The position numbers and the translations under genes were made by a program. A stretch of DNA of 64,000 nt from Bacillus sp. NEB1478 (GTDB lineage Bacteria; Bacillota; Bacilli; Bacillales; Fictibacillaceae). Positions within the stretch are counted from its first letter, which is position 1. Each line of letters begins with the position of its first letter. The stretch is from the NCBI RefSeq assembly GCF_031582965.1, contig NZ_CP134049.1, forward strand, positions 2,852,001-2,916,000. Reading direction: 5' to 3'. Below, piece by piece: positions 52,450-61,413 of this stretch. The notes under the pieces were generated by a model. That model saw nothing but the letters and a program-made list of their open reading frames with translations, had not been told where the DNA came from and made no database searches.

Positions 52450-53211
52450 ATGAAACATGATAAAGAATTTGAAATGTATGTAAATGTTGCACAAAAACCG
52501 TTTTCTGGGTGGGATTTTTCTTTTGTAACGGAAACGGGACGAATGAGTAGCAATATGCTTTCGTGGTCATACGGCAGTATGGTAATCCCGCTAATTCGAG
52601 ATGCGAACTCAATGCTTGATATGGGAACTGGCGGCGGTGAACTTTTATCAAAGCTACAGCCTTTTCCTGAGATGATATGTGCCACTGAAGCGTATCTTCC
52701 CAATGTTCCTATAGCAAAAAAGCGGTTAGAACCTTTAGGTGTAAAGGTACATCAAATCGGAGAAGATAATGTTCTTCCCTTTACTGATCGTCAATTCGAT
52801 TTGATCATTAACAAGCATGAAGAGTATTCACCGAAAGAAGTCCGTCGTGTGATTTCGAATGATGGTGTTTTTTTGACACAGCAAGTAGGGGGGACGGATT
52901 GCATTGAAATCAATGAACATTTTGGTGTTTCATTGAATGGTGCGTTTTCTCATTGGGATTTGTCATTTGCTGAAAAAGAGCTGATGGATCATGGTTTTGT
53001 AGTGTTAGAAGCGAAAGAAGAATTTCCTGTCCAGCGTTTTTATGATGTGGGTGCCCTTCTCTATTATTTAAAAGCGATTCCTTGGCAAATTCCTAATTTC
53101 CAAAGTGAAAACTACTTGGAAGAGATTTATAACATCCATTTGATAATTCAATCGAAAGGTTATTTTGATGTAAGACAGCATCGATTTATTCTAAAAGCGA
53201 GGGCTAATTGA
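52450..53211 (+). CDS. Class I SAM-dependent methyltransferase
   Basis: A 253-residue methyltransferase with the SAM-binding motif I SMLDMGTGGGELLSKL near residue 57, an acidic motif II (ATEAYLPNVPIA) and FDLIINKHEEYSP. An ATG at 52450 is preceded by GGAGGTG. It overlaps the small membrane protein gene by one base (TGATG), so it heads a three-gene run. The methylated substrate is unknown. Confidence 0.87.
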   Translation: MKHDKEFEMYVNVAQKPFSGWDFSFVTETGRMSSNMLSWSYGSMVIPLIRDANSMLDMGTGGGELLSKLQPFPEMICATEAYLPNVPIAKKRLEPLGVKVHQIGEDNVLPFTDRQFDLIINKHEEYSPKEVRRVISNDGVFLTQQVGGTDCIEINEHFGVSLNGAFSHWDLSFAEKELMDHGFVVLEAKEEFPVQRFYDVGALLYYLKAIPWQIPNFQSENYLEEIYNIHLIIQSKGYFDVRQHRFILKARAN

Positions 53212-53471
53212 TGGAGTATATTATTACAATGCTAGCAGGCGCCACATTTTTATTATTTTTCCTCTTTTATGCCATTCATATTTATGCGCCAAATAAGAAA
53301 AAAATAAAATATTTTTTCGTTATCGTCTTTTTAATAACCGGTTCGATCGGAGCGATTTACAGTTTCCTCCTTATCCCGGATTTATTAACGAGTGTTGTAA
53401 GTTTATGCCTAGTTGCTTTAGCCGCCAGCTCTTTTCTTATTGCTTTTTCAATGGATATGTTTATGAAGTGA
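53211..53471 (+). CDS. Small membrane protein
   Basis: An 86-residue protein with three hydrophobic helices (MLAGATFLLFFLFYAIHIY, YFFVIVFLITGSIGAIYSFL and VVSLCLVALAASSFLIAFS). Its start codon overlaps the methyltransferase stop codon, so translation is coupled. No family was recognised. Confidence 0.7.
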   Translation: MEYIITMLAGATFLLFFLFYAIHIYAPNKKKIKYFFVIVFLITGSIGAIYSFLLIPDLLTSVVSLCLVALAASSFLIAFSMDMFMK

Positions 53472-53493
53472 TTTCTGGTTAGGAAGTGTACCC

Positions 53494-54018
53494 ATGATAA
53501 AGTATGAAGCCCTGCATAAGAAAGAAGAAGTCAATCTGCTAAACAATTTGATTGGACAGCGACTTACTTCTATATTCGGTTCTTCCATTACTAAAAAGGA
53601 TGGCTTGACTTCATACCACTCTTACGCGACAGTCTTCTTAAGAAATTATGAACAAAAAGAAATATTAGCGTTCACCTGTCGATTACTGGAGACCCCAAAT
53701 GATGAAGAATATTGGAAAATCTCTGTTCAGAAACAGAAGAAACCGCCGCCAATTACCTATGAAGCAGATTATGAGGGTAATCCGGTAAGCCCGACTAAAA
53801 CAGAAATTCCAATAGAAACAAGCGTGAAAAAGGTTTCTATCTTTTCAAAAGAATTACAAACTCGTCATGAGCTCCTTATTTATGATCATGCGGTTGTATT
53901 CGCACTCGAAAACGAAAAGACACTTTGTATTTCAGCTATATTGAGCCCCTGTGGTGTTGATATTTCATTGGATGATGGAGAAATAAAGAAGATATTAGGT
54001 GGCTGCAGTAGAAGATAA
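53494..54018 (+). CDS. Hypothetical protein
   Basis: A 174-residue soluble protein I do not recognise, beginning MIKYEALHKKEEVNLLNN. A TVFLRNYEQKEILAFTCRLL strand-rich middle and a Pro-rich KKPPPITYEADYEGNPVSP stretch are visible. It follows the membrane protein gene by 22 bp and ends at a terminator, so it belongs to the same operon. Confidence 0.65.
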   Translation: MIKYEALHKKEEVNLLNNLIGQRLTSIFGSSITKKDGLTSYHSYATVFLRNYEQKEILAFTCRLLETPNDEEYWKISVQKQKKPPPITYEADYEGNPVSPTKTEIPIETSVKKVSIFSKELQTRHELLIYDHAVVFALENEKTLCISAILSPCGVDISLDDGEIKKILGGCSRR

Positions 54019-54057
54019 AGTGTACGTTATCACAAAATTAAGCAAAACAAACTAAAA

Positions 54058-54086
54058 AAGCAGTCCCTTTTATCTCGGGACTGCTT
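54058..54086. terminator. Convergent terminator
   Basis: AAGCAGTCCC (54058-54067) pairs perfectly with GGGACTGCTT (54077-54086) between the hypothetical gene and the YrrS-like gene. Confidence 0.88.
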
Positions 54087-54093
54087 CACTCAA

Positions 54094-54816
54094 TTATTTC
54101 TGTACGTTTGTTACTTTCCAACCTTTTTTATCAACCCATTCAAGATTGACAGTATATCTTTCGTTTGATTTTCCGTCCGGACTTACTTCAGCTACAGATT
54201 TTTGCGGGCTTCCGCCGTTCGCAATTTTCCACACTGTCATGTTTTCGTCTAATCCTGTCGCTAATCGAATCGCTTTTAGCTTCTCGTTCCAATCGACACT
54301 TCCTTCTTCATAACTAGAAGTGTGCGGTCCAGTTTGAGACGTTCCGATCGGTTTGTTTATTGTTGGCTGATCGCTAGCTGCTTGTTGTTTCTTTTTCGCT
54401 TCTGCAGCTTTTTTAGCATCAGCTGCTTTTTTTGCTTCCGCTGCTTTTTGGGCTTCTTCTGCTTTTTGAGCCTCTTCTGCTTTTTGGGCTTCTTCTGCTT
54501 TTTGCTTTTTCTGTTCTTCTTTATCCGGATTTATACCGATTTCTTTTGAAGAATCATCATTTTGAGAATCCTTCGATTGCTTGTCCTCTTTATCAGTGAC
54601 TTTTTCTTCTTTCGTTGTTCCATCAGGCTGAAGTTTCACAACTTTATGCGTTGGTTCTTTTACTTTATGTTTCTCAGGCTGCTCATCATTTCCCATTAAT
54701 AAGGCATCTTTCGGTAAAAACAACAATCCTATGAGAACCGCACCTAGTGCGCTGAATAATACGACGTTGCGCTTTTTTGTATTTTTCTTGCTGTTGTTGC
54801 GACGTAATCTAGACAA
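54094..54816 (-). CDS. yrrS: YrrS-like DUF1510 protein
   Basis: A 240-residue membrane-anchored protein. A basic N-terminus precedes one helix (VVLFSALGAVLIGLLFL), then a long charged linker with repeated AEEAQK and AAEAKK units (residues about 105-145). The C-terminal DUF1510 domain contains GPHTSSYEEGSVDWNEKLKAI and VNLEWVDKKGWKVTNV. In Bacillus subtilis yrrS neighbours a penicillin-binding protein; here it stands alone, which is a changed context. The low-complexity linker is coiled-coil-like and may vary in length between strains. Confidence 0.85.
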   Translation of the reverse strand: MSRLRRNNSKKNTKKRNVVLFSALGAVLIGLLFLPKDALLMGNDEQPEKHKVKEPTHKVVKLQPDGTTKEEKVTDKEDKQSKDSQNDDSSKEIGINPDKEEQKKQKAEEAQKAEEAQKAEEAQKAAEAKKAADAKKAAEAKKKQQAASDQPTINKPIGTSQTGPHTSSYEEGSVDWNEKLKAIRLATGLDENMTVWKIANGGSPQKSVAEVSPDGKSNERYTVNLEWVDKKGWKVTNVQK

Positions 54817-55013
54817 TTTTTCTCACTCCTTTTTAAAACCGTTCCCTTTGTTGCTATATATAAACAAAAGAACTCCTTTCGAGCTATGAGTTCTTTTCTA
54901 TAAACTTCCTTTTTATAACTTAAATGAACATAATAACATTCGTAGAGGAGGCATCGAAACATGTCGGTCAAATAAAAAAAGGAGCCGATTTCCAGCTCCT
55001 TTCCATTTATGAT

Positions 55014-56267
55014 TTAAGCTACTGATTTATTTTGTTTTGCTTCCAATCTTTTGATATCAAATCGAATTAAGACCGAAACGATTAGTGCCACAACGAACAA
55101 ACCTGAGAAGAAGGTTAAGCTGTTCGCATAAGAACCTGTTGTATCCTTGATCCATGCTGCAAATAACGGCCCAGCAAGACCGGCTGCTGCCCATGCTGTT
55201 AAGATGTATCCGTGGATCGCACCCACTTCTTTAGTTCCAAATAGGTCCCCGATATACGCAGGAATAGATGAAAATCCTCCGCCATAGCATGTGTAAACAA
55301 TCGCCAGCATTACCTGGAACAACATAACTGATGTCGTGTGAGGCAATAAGAAAAACAATGCGATCTGTAGTACAAAAAATGTTGTATATGTGTTCGGACG
55401 CCCAATGTAATCGGAAATCGTTGCCCAGCCGAGACGCCCAAAACCGTTGAATAATCCTAGCACCCCAACAAGTGCTGCCGCTTCAGCTGTTGTGAGACCG
55501 ATGCTTTCTTGTGCCAGCGGTTTAGCCGCAGAAAGGATTGCGATCCCGCACGTTACATTGATGAAGAGCATAATCCACAAATAATAGAAGCGGCGTGTTT
55601 TTACCGATTCGTTTGCTGTGAGTTGAGAGAGGTCTTTTTTGACTTTTACTTTGCCGCTATCCACATTTTCTTTAAACCCTTCTGGAAGCCAGCCTTCAGG
55701 CGGTTTTTCTAAATACAGAGAAGATAATGTCATGATTACAAAATAAGCAATTCCTAGAATAAAAAAGGTATTTGCGACTCCAGAAGATTTGATCAAAGAA
55801 TCCATGATTGGAGAACTGATTGCAGCAGCAAATCCAAATCCCATAATGGCAAGTCCAGTTGCTAAACCGCGGCGATCCGGAAACCATTTGATCAGTGTTG
55901 ATACCGGAGCTATGTACCCAACTCCAAGCCCAATTCCCCCAAGTACACCGTAAAAAACATACAATAGTGGTAAAGAGCCAATATTTACTGCTAGTCCAGA
56001 ACCTGCAATACCTATCCCAAAGAAGATAGCTGCTAGCAATCCTGCTTTTTTCGGACCGTGTTTTTCAACAAAATGACCTAGAAAAGCTGCTGATAATCCT
56101 AAAAATAAAATGGCAATACTAAAGGTCATTTGTACTTGTGATGCCGACCAGCCGAATTTATCGATCAATGGATTTGTAAAGTTACTCCAAGCATATACAG
56201 ATCCGATTGAAAGATGGATGCCAACTGCGGATAAAGCGATGAGCCAGCGATTTTTTGTCTTTTTCAT
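55014..56267 (-). CDS. OFA-family MFS transporter (oxalate/formate antiporter-like)
   Basis: A 417-residue major facilitator with twelve membrane helices. The N-terminal SVYAWSNFTNPLIDKFGWSAS, the GHFVEKHGPKKAGLLAA loop and WFPDRRGLATGLAIMGFGF are typical of the OFA (OxlT-like) group. It carries out anion exchange in the inner membrane, though the substrate is not proven to be oxalate. Two direct repeats and a terminator-like hairpin lie upstream. It follows no cotranscribed gene. Confidence 0.87.
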   Translation of the reverse strand: MKKTKNRWLIALSAVGIHLSIGSVYAWSNFTNPLIDKFGWSASQVQMTFSIAILFLGLSAAFLGHFVEKHGPKKAGLLAAIFFGIGIAGSGLAVNIGSLPLLYVFYGVLGGIGLGVGYIAPVSTLIKWFPDRRGLATGLAIMGFGFAAAISSPIMDSLIKSSGVANTFFILGIAYFVIMTLSSLYLEKPPEGWLPEGFKENVDSGKVKVKKDLSQLTANESVKTRRFYYLWIMLFINVTCGIAILSAAKPLAQESIGLTTAEAAALVGVLGLFNGFGRLGWATISDYIGRPNTYTTFFVLQIALFFLLPHTTSVMLFQVMLAIVYTCYGGGFSSIPAYIGDLFGTKEVGAIHGYILTAWAAAGLAGPLFAAWIKDTTGSYANSLTFFSGLFVVALIVSVLIRFDIKRLEAKQNKSVA

Positions 56268-56335
56268 TTTTTTATTTCCCCCTTTTCAAAAGTTAATTTG
56301 GTTAACCTTTCTATTTACTTACCCTTACAACAAAA

Positions 56336-56366
56336 AATCCTACCATAATGACATTCAATCCTACCA
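56336..56366. promoter_or_regulatory. Direct repeats upstream of the OFA transporter
   Basis: AATCCTACCA occurs at 56336-56345 and again at 56357-56366, exactly two helical turns apart, 69-99 bp upstream of the transporter start. Such spacing suits a dimeric activator or response regulator. Confidence 0.45.
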
Positions 56367-56380
56367 AAACGGCAGTTAAT

Positions 56381-56438
56381 AAAAAAGACAACATCCAAAA
56401 AAACTTATACGAAGATAAGCTTTAATCGAATGTTGTCT
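56381..56438 (-). terminator. Hairpin terminator or attenuator upstream of the OFA gene
   Basis: AGACAACAT (56386-56394) pairs with ATGTTGTCT (56430-56438), with a nested CTTAT/ATAAG pair. On the minus strand it is followed by TTTTTT. It may end the holin-like transcript or act in the transporter leader. Confidence 0.6.
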
Positions 56439-56612
56439 AACGTCTCTACATACTCGTGCAGAGAAATCATTCATCATTATTAATTAATAAAATAAAAAAT
56501 GTGCAGTACTTGCAGATTCTTCATTTTAATTTTGTTGTAATGCTAAGCGTTTTTAATGTTATCAGATATAGAAAAGTAAGGCAATAAATTTTTTAACTGT
56601 TCTGAAAAATCA

Positions 56613-56879
56613 TTAGTTATTTTTCACTTTAATGGCTGCTCCATTATTCGTTATAAAATATTTGATAGAGGCAACTGTCCCGATCCCATATAGCGCATAC
56701 TGAAGCCCTACTAACAATCCGCCTGGAGTAAATTTACCATCTTGCCAGAAAGCATAAAGAACTCCTAAAACAACGGCGATGATCGGAATGTACCGATTAG
56801 AAACACGATTCGTTTGACGAATGGCATATAAAATGACAGCAAGGCCAACGTACGGTGTAAAAGTTGTAAGCAGACTCAT
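56613..56879 (-). CDS. Holin-like small membrane protein
   Basis: An 88-residue protein with three hydrophobic segments (YVGLAVILYAIRQTNRVSN, YIPIIAVVLGVLYAFWQDG and GGLLVGLQYALYGIGTVASI) that recalls phage holins. No phage genes surround it, so it may be a domesticated holin or a chromosomal membrane protein. GAGGAGG precedes the ATG. The function is inferred only from resemblance. Confidence 0.6.
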   Translation of the reverse strand: MSLLTTFTPYVGLAVILYAIRQTNRVSNRYIPIIAVVLGVLYAFWQDGKFTPGGLLVGLQYALYGIGTVASIKYFITNNGAAIKVKNN

Positions 56880-57109
56880 CTGATTGCCTCCTCTAAAAGA
56901 GTGTTGTCAAACCATTACTTGTAATATGAATATTAGAAATTTGGGCGAAAAAGACCTTAATGCAAAAGAAAAAAAGCGATTTCCAAGTGAAAATAATCGC
57001 TTTGGGACCGCTTTTTTCTCCAATTTTATTACAATTGAATGTTATCTCTGATAAAGAGCTATAAATCATTAAAATGATAGCTTTCAGTTACCACTGAAAT
57101 TTATCCTAA

Positions 57110-57190
57110 CTAGATATTTCCACGGTAAAGGTAAATATTTCCACGGTAAACCTCAATAATCCCACGTTATTTTAAATATATCCACGTTAG
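57110..57190. repeat. CGTGG tandem array, minus strand
   Basis: CCACG recurs at 57120, 57141, 57162 and 57182, with a period of 20-21 bp and AT-rich fillers; on the minus strand this is the CGTGG array seen at 41838. It lies in the gap between the holin-like and nitronate monooxygenase genes. The remaining part of the 327-bp gap holds no recognisable gene. Confidence 0.68.
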
Positions 57191-57206
57191 CAAAAATTCT
57201 ACTATT

Positions 57207-58256
57207 TCATGGTTGTTGCTTGTGCAGTTTTGTAATGATTTGATTACAATCTACCACGATTCTGTCGATCAGTTCTTTCGCAGACTGTCTTTTGCTCATA
57301 GCTGAAGCTTGCCCAGCCCACATCGAGAGCATTTCTTTATTTTTTCTTCGACCTGCTTCTTTTCTAATATCAGAAGTTAAAATGTGCTGGAAGGGATAAG
57401 GCGGCAAATTTCCCGTTGGAATTTGCTCGAGTTCCATCATCATCTCATTCTTAATACCTCTCGCACTTTTTCCTGAAAAAGATTTTGTGATTTTCGTATC
57501 GGTGTCATTACTGGATAGAATCGCTTGTTGATGGATGTCATTTGCTCCGCTCTCGTTAACCGTTAAAAATGCTGTTCCAAGCTGAACGCCGGATGCTCCA
57601 AGCGAAAGGGCTGCAGCAAAACCTCTTCCGTCCATGATTCCACCGGCTGCGACTACAGGACAGCTGACTGCGTCAACGATCTGTGGAACTAAGGCAAACG
57701 TTCCGATCAATGCTTCGTGCTCATTTGAGATAAACGTTCCTCGATGTCCTCCCGCTTCACTTCCCTGGGCGACGATAACATCAACTCCTATTTTTTCAAG
57801 AACTACCGCTTCTTCAACATTCGTAGCTGTGGCCATAACGATTATGTCTTTATCCTTTAGCTTTTTCACCAGTTCTACAGATGGCTGATCAAATGTAAAA
57901 CTGACAATCTTCACTCCAGATTCAATAACAACTTCGAGTTGCTGTTCAAAAATATCTTTCATGTCTGGAATCGTATGTATCTCTGGTATTTCGAGCTTTT
58001 TTCGGTAGTGATTCAACAGCTTTTGCATGTTCAGAATTTGTTGTTCGTTTTTTTCATAGGACTGTGGAAGAAAAAGATTTACGGCAAATGGAGCTTCCGT
58101 TCGATCTTTGATTTGTAAAATTGCTTTTTTGATATCCTCTGGTTGCATATAACCTGCCCCTAGTGTACCAAGACCACCTGCATTACTTACTGTAGCAACA
58201 AGATCTGCTGTGGTCGGTCCACCTGCCATCCCCGCCTGAATGATTGGATATTTCAA
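57207..58256 (-). CDS. Nitronate monooxygenase, probably frameshifted at its 5' end
   Basis: A 349-residue FMN enzyme of the 2-nitropropane dioxygenase type. YPIIQAGMAGGPTTADLVA, GTLGAGYM and the FMN-binding AQGSEAGGHRGTF and VVAAGGIMDGRGFAAAL are all present. As read it starts at an unsupported TTG (58256). A strong GAGGTG plus ATG lies at 58278 in a different frame; it encodes MLSKRLNI, the natural start, and one base deleted at the junction would give MLSKRLNIKYPIIQ. So the gene carries a single-base insertion, or the sequence is in error. Confidence 0.8.
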   Translation of the reverse strand: MKYPIIQAGMAGGPTTADLVATVSNAGGLGTLGAGYMQPEDIKKAILQIKDRTEAPFAVNLFLPQSYEKNEQQILNMQKLLNHYRKKLEIPEIHTIPDMKDIFEQQLEVVIESGVKIVSFTFDQPSVELVKKLKDKDIIVMATATNVEEAVVLEKIGVDVIVAQGSEAGGHRGTFISNEHEALIGTFALVPQIVDAVSCPVVAAGGIMDGRGFAAALSLGASGVQLGTAFLTVNESGANDIHQQAILSSNDTDTKITKSFSGKSARGIKNEMMMELEQIPTGNLPPYPFQHILTSDIRKEAGRRKNKEMLSMWAGQASAMSKRQSAKELIDRIVVDCNQIITKLHKQQP

Positions 58257-58429
58257 TGTTCAATCGTTTACTCAGCATTCTCTCACCTCAACAATAGAGT
58301 TCTTATCTCTATTTTATAAAGAAATCTTGGATAACGCTATTACTAACCCGTCAGCCTTACACTGATACTATCTACTTTTGTCTAAAATCTCTTCGCTACA
58401 AGTTATACTTTTTGGTAGTGCTAAAAAGG

Positions 58430-58463
58430 AAAGGCAGCAGTCTTGTTTTTGACTGCAGCCTTT
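58430..58463 (-). terminator. Terminator of dctA
   Basis: AAAGGCAGCAGTC (58430-58442) pairs with GACTGCAGCCTTT (58451-58463) with one A-A mismatch, just beyond the dctA stop codon. Confidence 0.85.
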
Positions 58464-58467
58464 TTAT

Positions 58468-59739
58468 TTATACTGCTATTTTTTTTGAATCATTCAATTC
58501 TTTCAAAGCTTGTTCACTCTGACTTTCATCAAATTCGTTCTCGCTTTTCGAAACGACGATTGTCGCAATACCGTTTCCAATCAAGTTCACGATCGCACGC
58601 GCTTCACTCATGAATCGGTCAACACCAAGCAATAGAGCTAATCCTTCAACAGGAATAACTGACATGGCTGATAAGGTTGAAGCTAGTACGATAAAGCCAC
58701 CGCCTGTAACGGCTGCTGCTCCCTTCGATGTCAGCATTAGAATAGCGATGATCGTCAGCTGCTGTGTCAAACTGAGATCGATGTTGAACACTTGTGCTAA
58801 AAAGACCACTGCCATAGAAAGATAGATTGACGTTCCATCCAGGTTGAACGAGTAACCTGTTGGAATAACAAGTCCGACAACCGATTTCGAACAGCCGAAC
58901 TTTTCCATCTTATTCATCATACGCGGTAAAACCGATTCTGAAGAGCTTGTCCCGAGTACGATCAGCAGCTCCTCTTTTATATACTTCAAATACTTCCAAA
59001 GACTGAATCCATTCATTTTACAGATGATGTTCAGCACGATAAATACGAAGAAAAACATGGTTGTGTAAACTGAAATCATCAGCTTTCCGAGCGGCAATAA
59101 AGACTCAAGCCCAAAGTTGCCTATCGTAAAAGCCATCGCCCCGAATGCTCCAAGAGGCGCTGCTTTCATGATATATCCTACAATTTTGAAGAAGACGCTG
59201 AGCAGTTTATCGAAGAATTCGATGATGATTTTTCCTTTATCACCTAAAGCGGTCAGTGCAACACCGAAAAGAACGGAAAAAAACAGGACTTGCAAGATAT
59301 CGCCTTTTGCAAAAGCGTCTACCATATTGCTAGGAACAATGTGAGTAAAAAACTCCATCCAGTCAATTTTCCCGCCGCCGTCAGATGTATATTGTGATAC
59401 ATCTCCTTTTTGAAGCTTATCAAAATCCAAACCTGCTCCAGGCTTTAAAACGTTAACGACGATCAAACCGATAATAAGAGCGAGTGTTGTAACAACTTCA
59501 AAATAAATAAAAGCTTTTCCTCCAACTTTTCCTACCTTTTTCATGTCACCCATTTTTGCTATTCCAAGAACGATCGTCAGGAAGATGATTGGGGCGATCA
59601 CCATCTTAACAGCATTAATGAACGTATCTCCTACCGGCTTCATCTGCTTCCCGATTTCCGGCCAAATCAAGCCAACGAGCACACCTACGGCGATTGCAGT
59701 TAATACTTGAAACGTGAGATTTTTATAAATCTTCTTCAT
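58468..59739 (-). CDS. dctA: C4-dicarboxylate:cation symporter DctA
   Basis: A 423-residue DAACS-family transporter of succinate, fumarate and malate. It contains [18 protein letters not shown], the hairpin signature [29 protein letters not shown] and [17 protein letters not shown], all highly similar to Escherichia coli DctA. It is transcribed alone. Two cre-like sequences upstream suggest catabolite repression, and no two-component sensor lies in the window. Confidence 0.92.
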   Translation of the reverse strand: MKKIYKNLTFQVLTAIAVGVLVGLIWPEIGKQMKPVGDTFINAVKMVIAPIIFLTIVLGIAKMGDMKKVGKVGGKAFIYFEVVTTLALIIGLIVVNVLKPGAGLDFDKLQKGDVSQYTSDGGGKIDWMEFFTHIVPSNMVDAFAKGDILQVLFFSVLFGVALTALGDKGKIIIEFFDKLLSVFFKIVGYIMKAAPLGAFGAMAFTIGNFGLESLLPLGKLMISVYTTMFFFVFIVLNIICKMNGFSLWKYLKYIKEELLIVLGTSSSESVLPRMMNKMEKFGCSKSVVGLVIPTGYSFNLDGTSIYLSMAVVFLAQVFNIDLSLTQQLTIIAILMLTSKGAAAVTGGGFIVLASTLSAMSVIPVEGLALLLGVDRFMSEARAIVNLIGNGIATIVVSKSENEFDESQSEQALKELNDSKKIAV

Positions 59740-59794
59740 TTATATGTCCCCCTTCAAAACGTGAATAAGCGCTTTAAACATTTTTGTAAAATAA

Positions 59795-59809
59795 TAAAAA
59801 CGCTTTCAG
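59795..59809 (-). promoter_or_regulatory. cre-like site upstream of dctA
   Basis: The minus strand reads CTGAAAGCGTTTTTA, close to the CcpA consensus, 56-70 bp before the dctA start. A weaker match lies at about 59765-59777. Confidence 0.5.
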
Positions 59810-60104
59810 TATGTTGTAAGAATATTATGAATGTATTCATATTTCAACATAAAACAGTTAACTCATTTATTATAAATGGACAACATAACTAGTATGCAGA
59901 AGAATTCGTGATTGCTGTCATAGCCTTTTTTCATACGAGTAGGCATTTCTAACTGTTTTTTTAACCGTTATATTTCGGTCCTTTGCAACTGTGGAGAATA
60001 TTTACAACCTTGTAAAATGAAATTAATACAGTGATTGTAAAATAAAAACAGTTTCACCAACATCGAGAAATTACATGCTGGTAATAGAGCATTTCGCTTA
60101 AAAA
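59810..60104. other. Intergenic region upstream of dctA
   Basis: This AT-rich stretch between divergent dctA and the endonuclease gene holds no ORF or repeat that I can support, apart from the GC-rich palindrome at its end. Confidence 0.45.
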
Positions 60105-60143
60105 GGAAGGTGGGGTCAGACCCCGGGTCTGACCCCACCTTCC
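60105..60143. repeat. GGGTCTG palindromic repeat, copy 2
   Basis: GGAAGGTGGGGTCAGACCC and its exact complement flank a single central C, a 39-bp perfect palindrome. It lies 11 bp before the endonuclease ribosome binding site. The core GGGTCTGACCC is shared with copy 1 at 16139-16184. Confidence 0.82.
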
Positions 60144-60166
60144 AAAAATTGATGGAGGTGCAGGTT

Positions 60167-61354
60167 ATGAATAGGCACGGAAACAAAAAGTTCCTTTCTC
60201 TCTTTTCCGTTGTAGTTGCACTTGCTATAAGTACACTTACCTTTATTCCTTCTCTTCAGGCTACCGGAGATGGTTCTACAAACTCTCCATATTCCGTAGC
60301 ACAAGCCATTTCCAATCAAAATAACGGTGTAAAAACTGTACAAGGTTATGTCGTAGGACAACCTACTGCGACGTCAACCGTTGTATCAAGCAATTATCCG
60401 AACGACTATGCTCTAGCACTCGCTGACAGTGCATCTGAAACAAATACTTCAAACATGGTGTACGTACAAATTCCATCTTCATTCCGATCGACATTTGGAT
60501 TAAAAACGAATCCAGGTTTAAAGGATACAGCGATTAAAGTAACCGGAAATCTTACCGCATACTTTTCACATCCCGGATTAAAAGATCCAACTGCCATGGA
60601 GAAAACATCTGGATCTGATCCCGAAGATCCGCCGACTGACCCTACTGATCCGACAAATCCACCGCCTTATGATGATTCGTATTATGACCCGGCTAGAGGA
60701 AAAACAGGAGCTGCATTAAAAACTGCCCTTCATAACATAATCGATGATCATACAGAAATCTCTTATTCAGCTGTTTGGGAAGCATTAAAAGTAACCGACC
60801 AAGACCCGAACAACAGCAACAATGTGATTTTACTGTATACTGGACGTTCTCAAAGTAAAAACTCAAACGGCTCAGGAGTTGATGATTGGAACCGTGAACA
60901 TGTCTGGGCGAAATCCCATGGTGATTTTGGTACAGCGATGGGACCAGGAACAGATCTTCATCATCTACGGCCAACAGACGCGAGCGTAAACAGCTCAAGA
61001 GGCAACCTGGATTTTGACAACGGGGGCACTGAGCATCCAGAAGCACGAGGCAACTATTATGACAGTGATTCATGGGAACCGAGGGATGCTGTAAAAGGCG
61101 ATGTAGCCCGAATGATTTTTTATATGGCAGTCCGATATGAAGGAGACAGCGGAGAACCTCAGCTAGAGATGAACAACAACGTGAATAACGGAGCGGCGCC
61201 ATATATAGGTAAAATGTCTGTATTATTGCAATGGAATGCAGAAGATCCCGTTGATAACTGGGAACGCAACCGAAACAACATTATCTACAACGATTACCAG
61301 CACAACCGAAATCCATTCATCGATCACCCTGAGTTTGCTGAAGAAATTTGGTAA
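60167..61354 (+). CDS. Secreted endonuclease I with N-terminal DUF6359
   Basis: A 395-residue secreted nuclease. The signal peptide (FLSLFSVVVALAISTLTF) is followed by a DUF6359-like beta domain to about residue 145. A Pro/Asp/Thr linker comes next, then an endonuclease I domain with the catalytic DDWNREHVWAKSHGDFG and DLHHLRPTDASVNSSRGN. It resembles Bsn-type extracellular nucleases. The ATG at 60167 follows GGAGGTG; the longer reading through the palindrome is rejected. It likely degrades external DNA or RNA for nutrition. Confidence 0.9.
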   Translation: MNRHGNKKFLSLFSVVVALAISTLTFIPSLQATGDGSTNSPYSVAQAISNQNNGVKTVQGYVVGQPTATSTVVSSNYPNDYALALADSASETNTSNMVYVQIPSSFRSTFGLKTNPGLKDTAIKVTGNLTAYFSHPGLKDPTAMEKTSGSDPEDPPTDPTDPTNPPPYDDSYYDPARGKTGAALKTALHNIIDDHTEISYSAVWEALKVTDQDPNNSNNVILLYTGRSQSKNSNGSGVDDWNREHVWAKSHGDFGTAMGPGTDLHHLRPTDASVNSSRGNLDFDNGGTEHPEARGNYYDSDSWEPRDAVKGDVARMIFYMAVRYEGDSGEPQLEMNNNVNNGAAPYIGKMSVLLQWNAEDPVDNWERNRNNIIYNDYQHNRNPFIDHPEFAEEIW

Positions 61355-61376
61355 ACGACTAATGTTATAAACAACC

Positions 61377-61403
61377 AAAAGCCTGGCATTGCGCCAGGCT
61401 TTT
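61377..61403. terminator. Convergent terminator
   Basis: AAAAGCCTGGC (61377-61387) pairs perfectly with GCCAGGCTTTT (61393-61403) between the endonuclease and MraY-like genes. Confidence 0.9.
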
Positions 61404-61413
61404 ACTTTTGATT

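Noticed and set aside
54400..54520. Tandem DNA repeats within the YrrS-like gene as a mobile or regulatory repeat
   Set aside because: They encode an in-frame AEEAQK coiled-coil-like linker, which explains them.
56613..56879. Evidence of a prophage
   Set aside because: A single holin-like gene without capsid, integrase or lysin neighbours is not enough.
60110..60166. Upstream GTG start for the endonuclease through the palindrome
   Set aside because: The ribosome site GGAGGTG and ATG at 60167 give a normal signal peptide; the extension would encode the palindrome.
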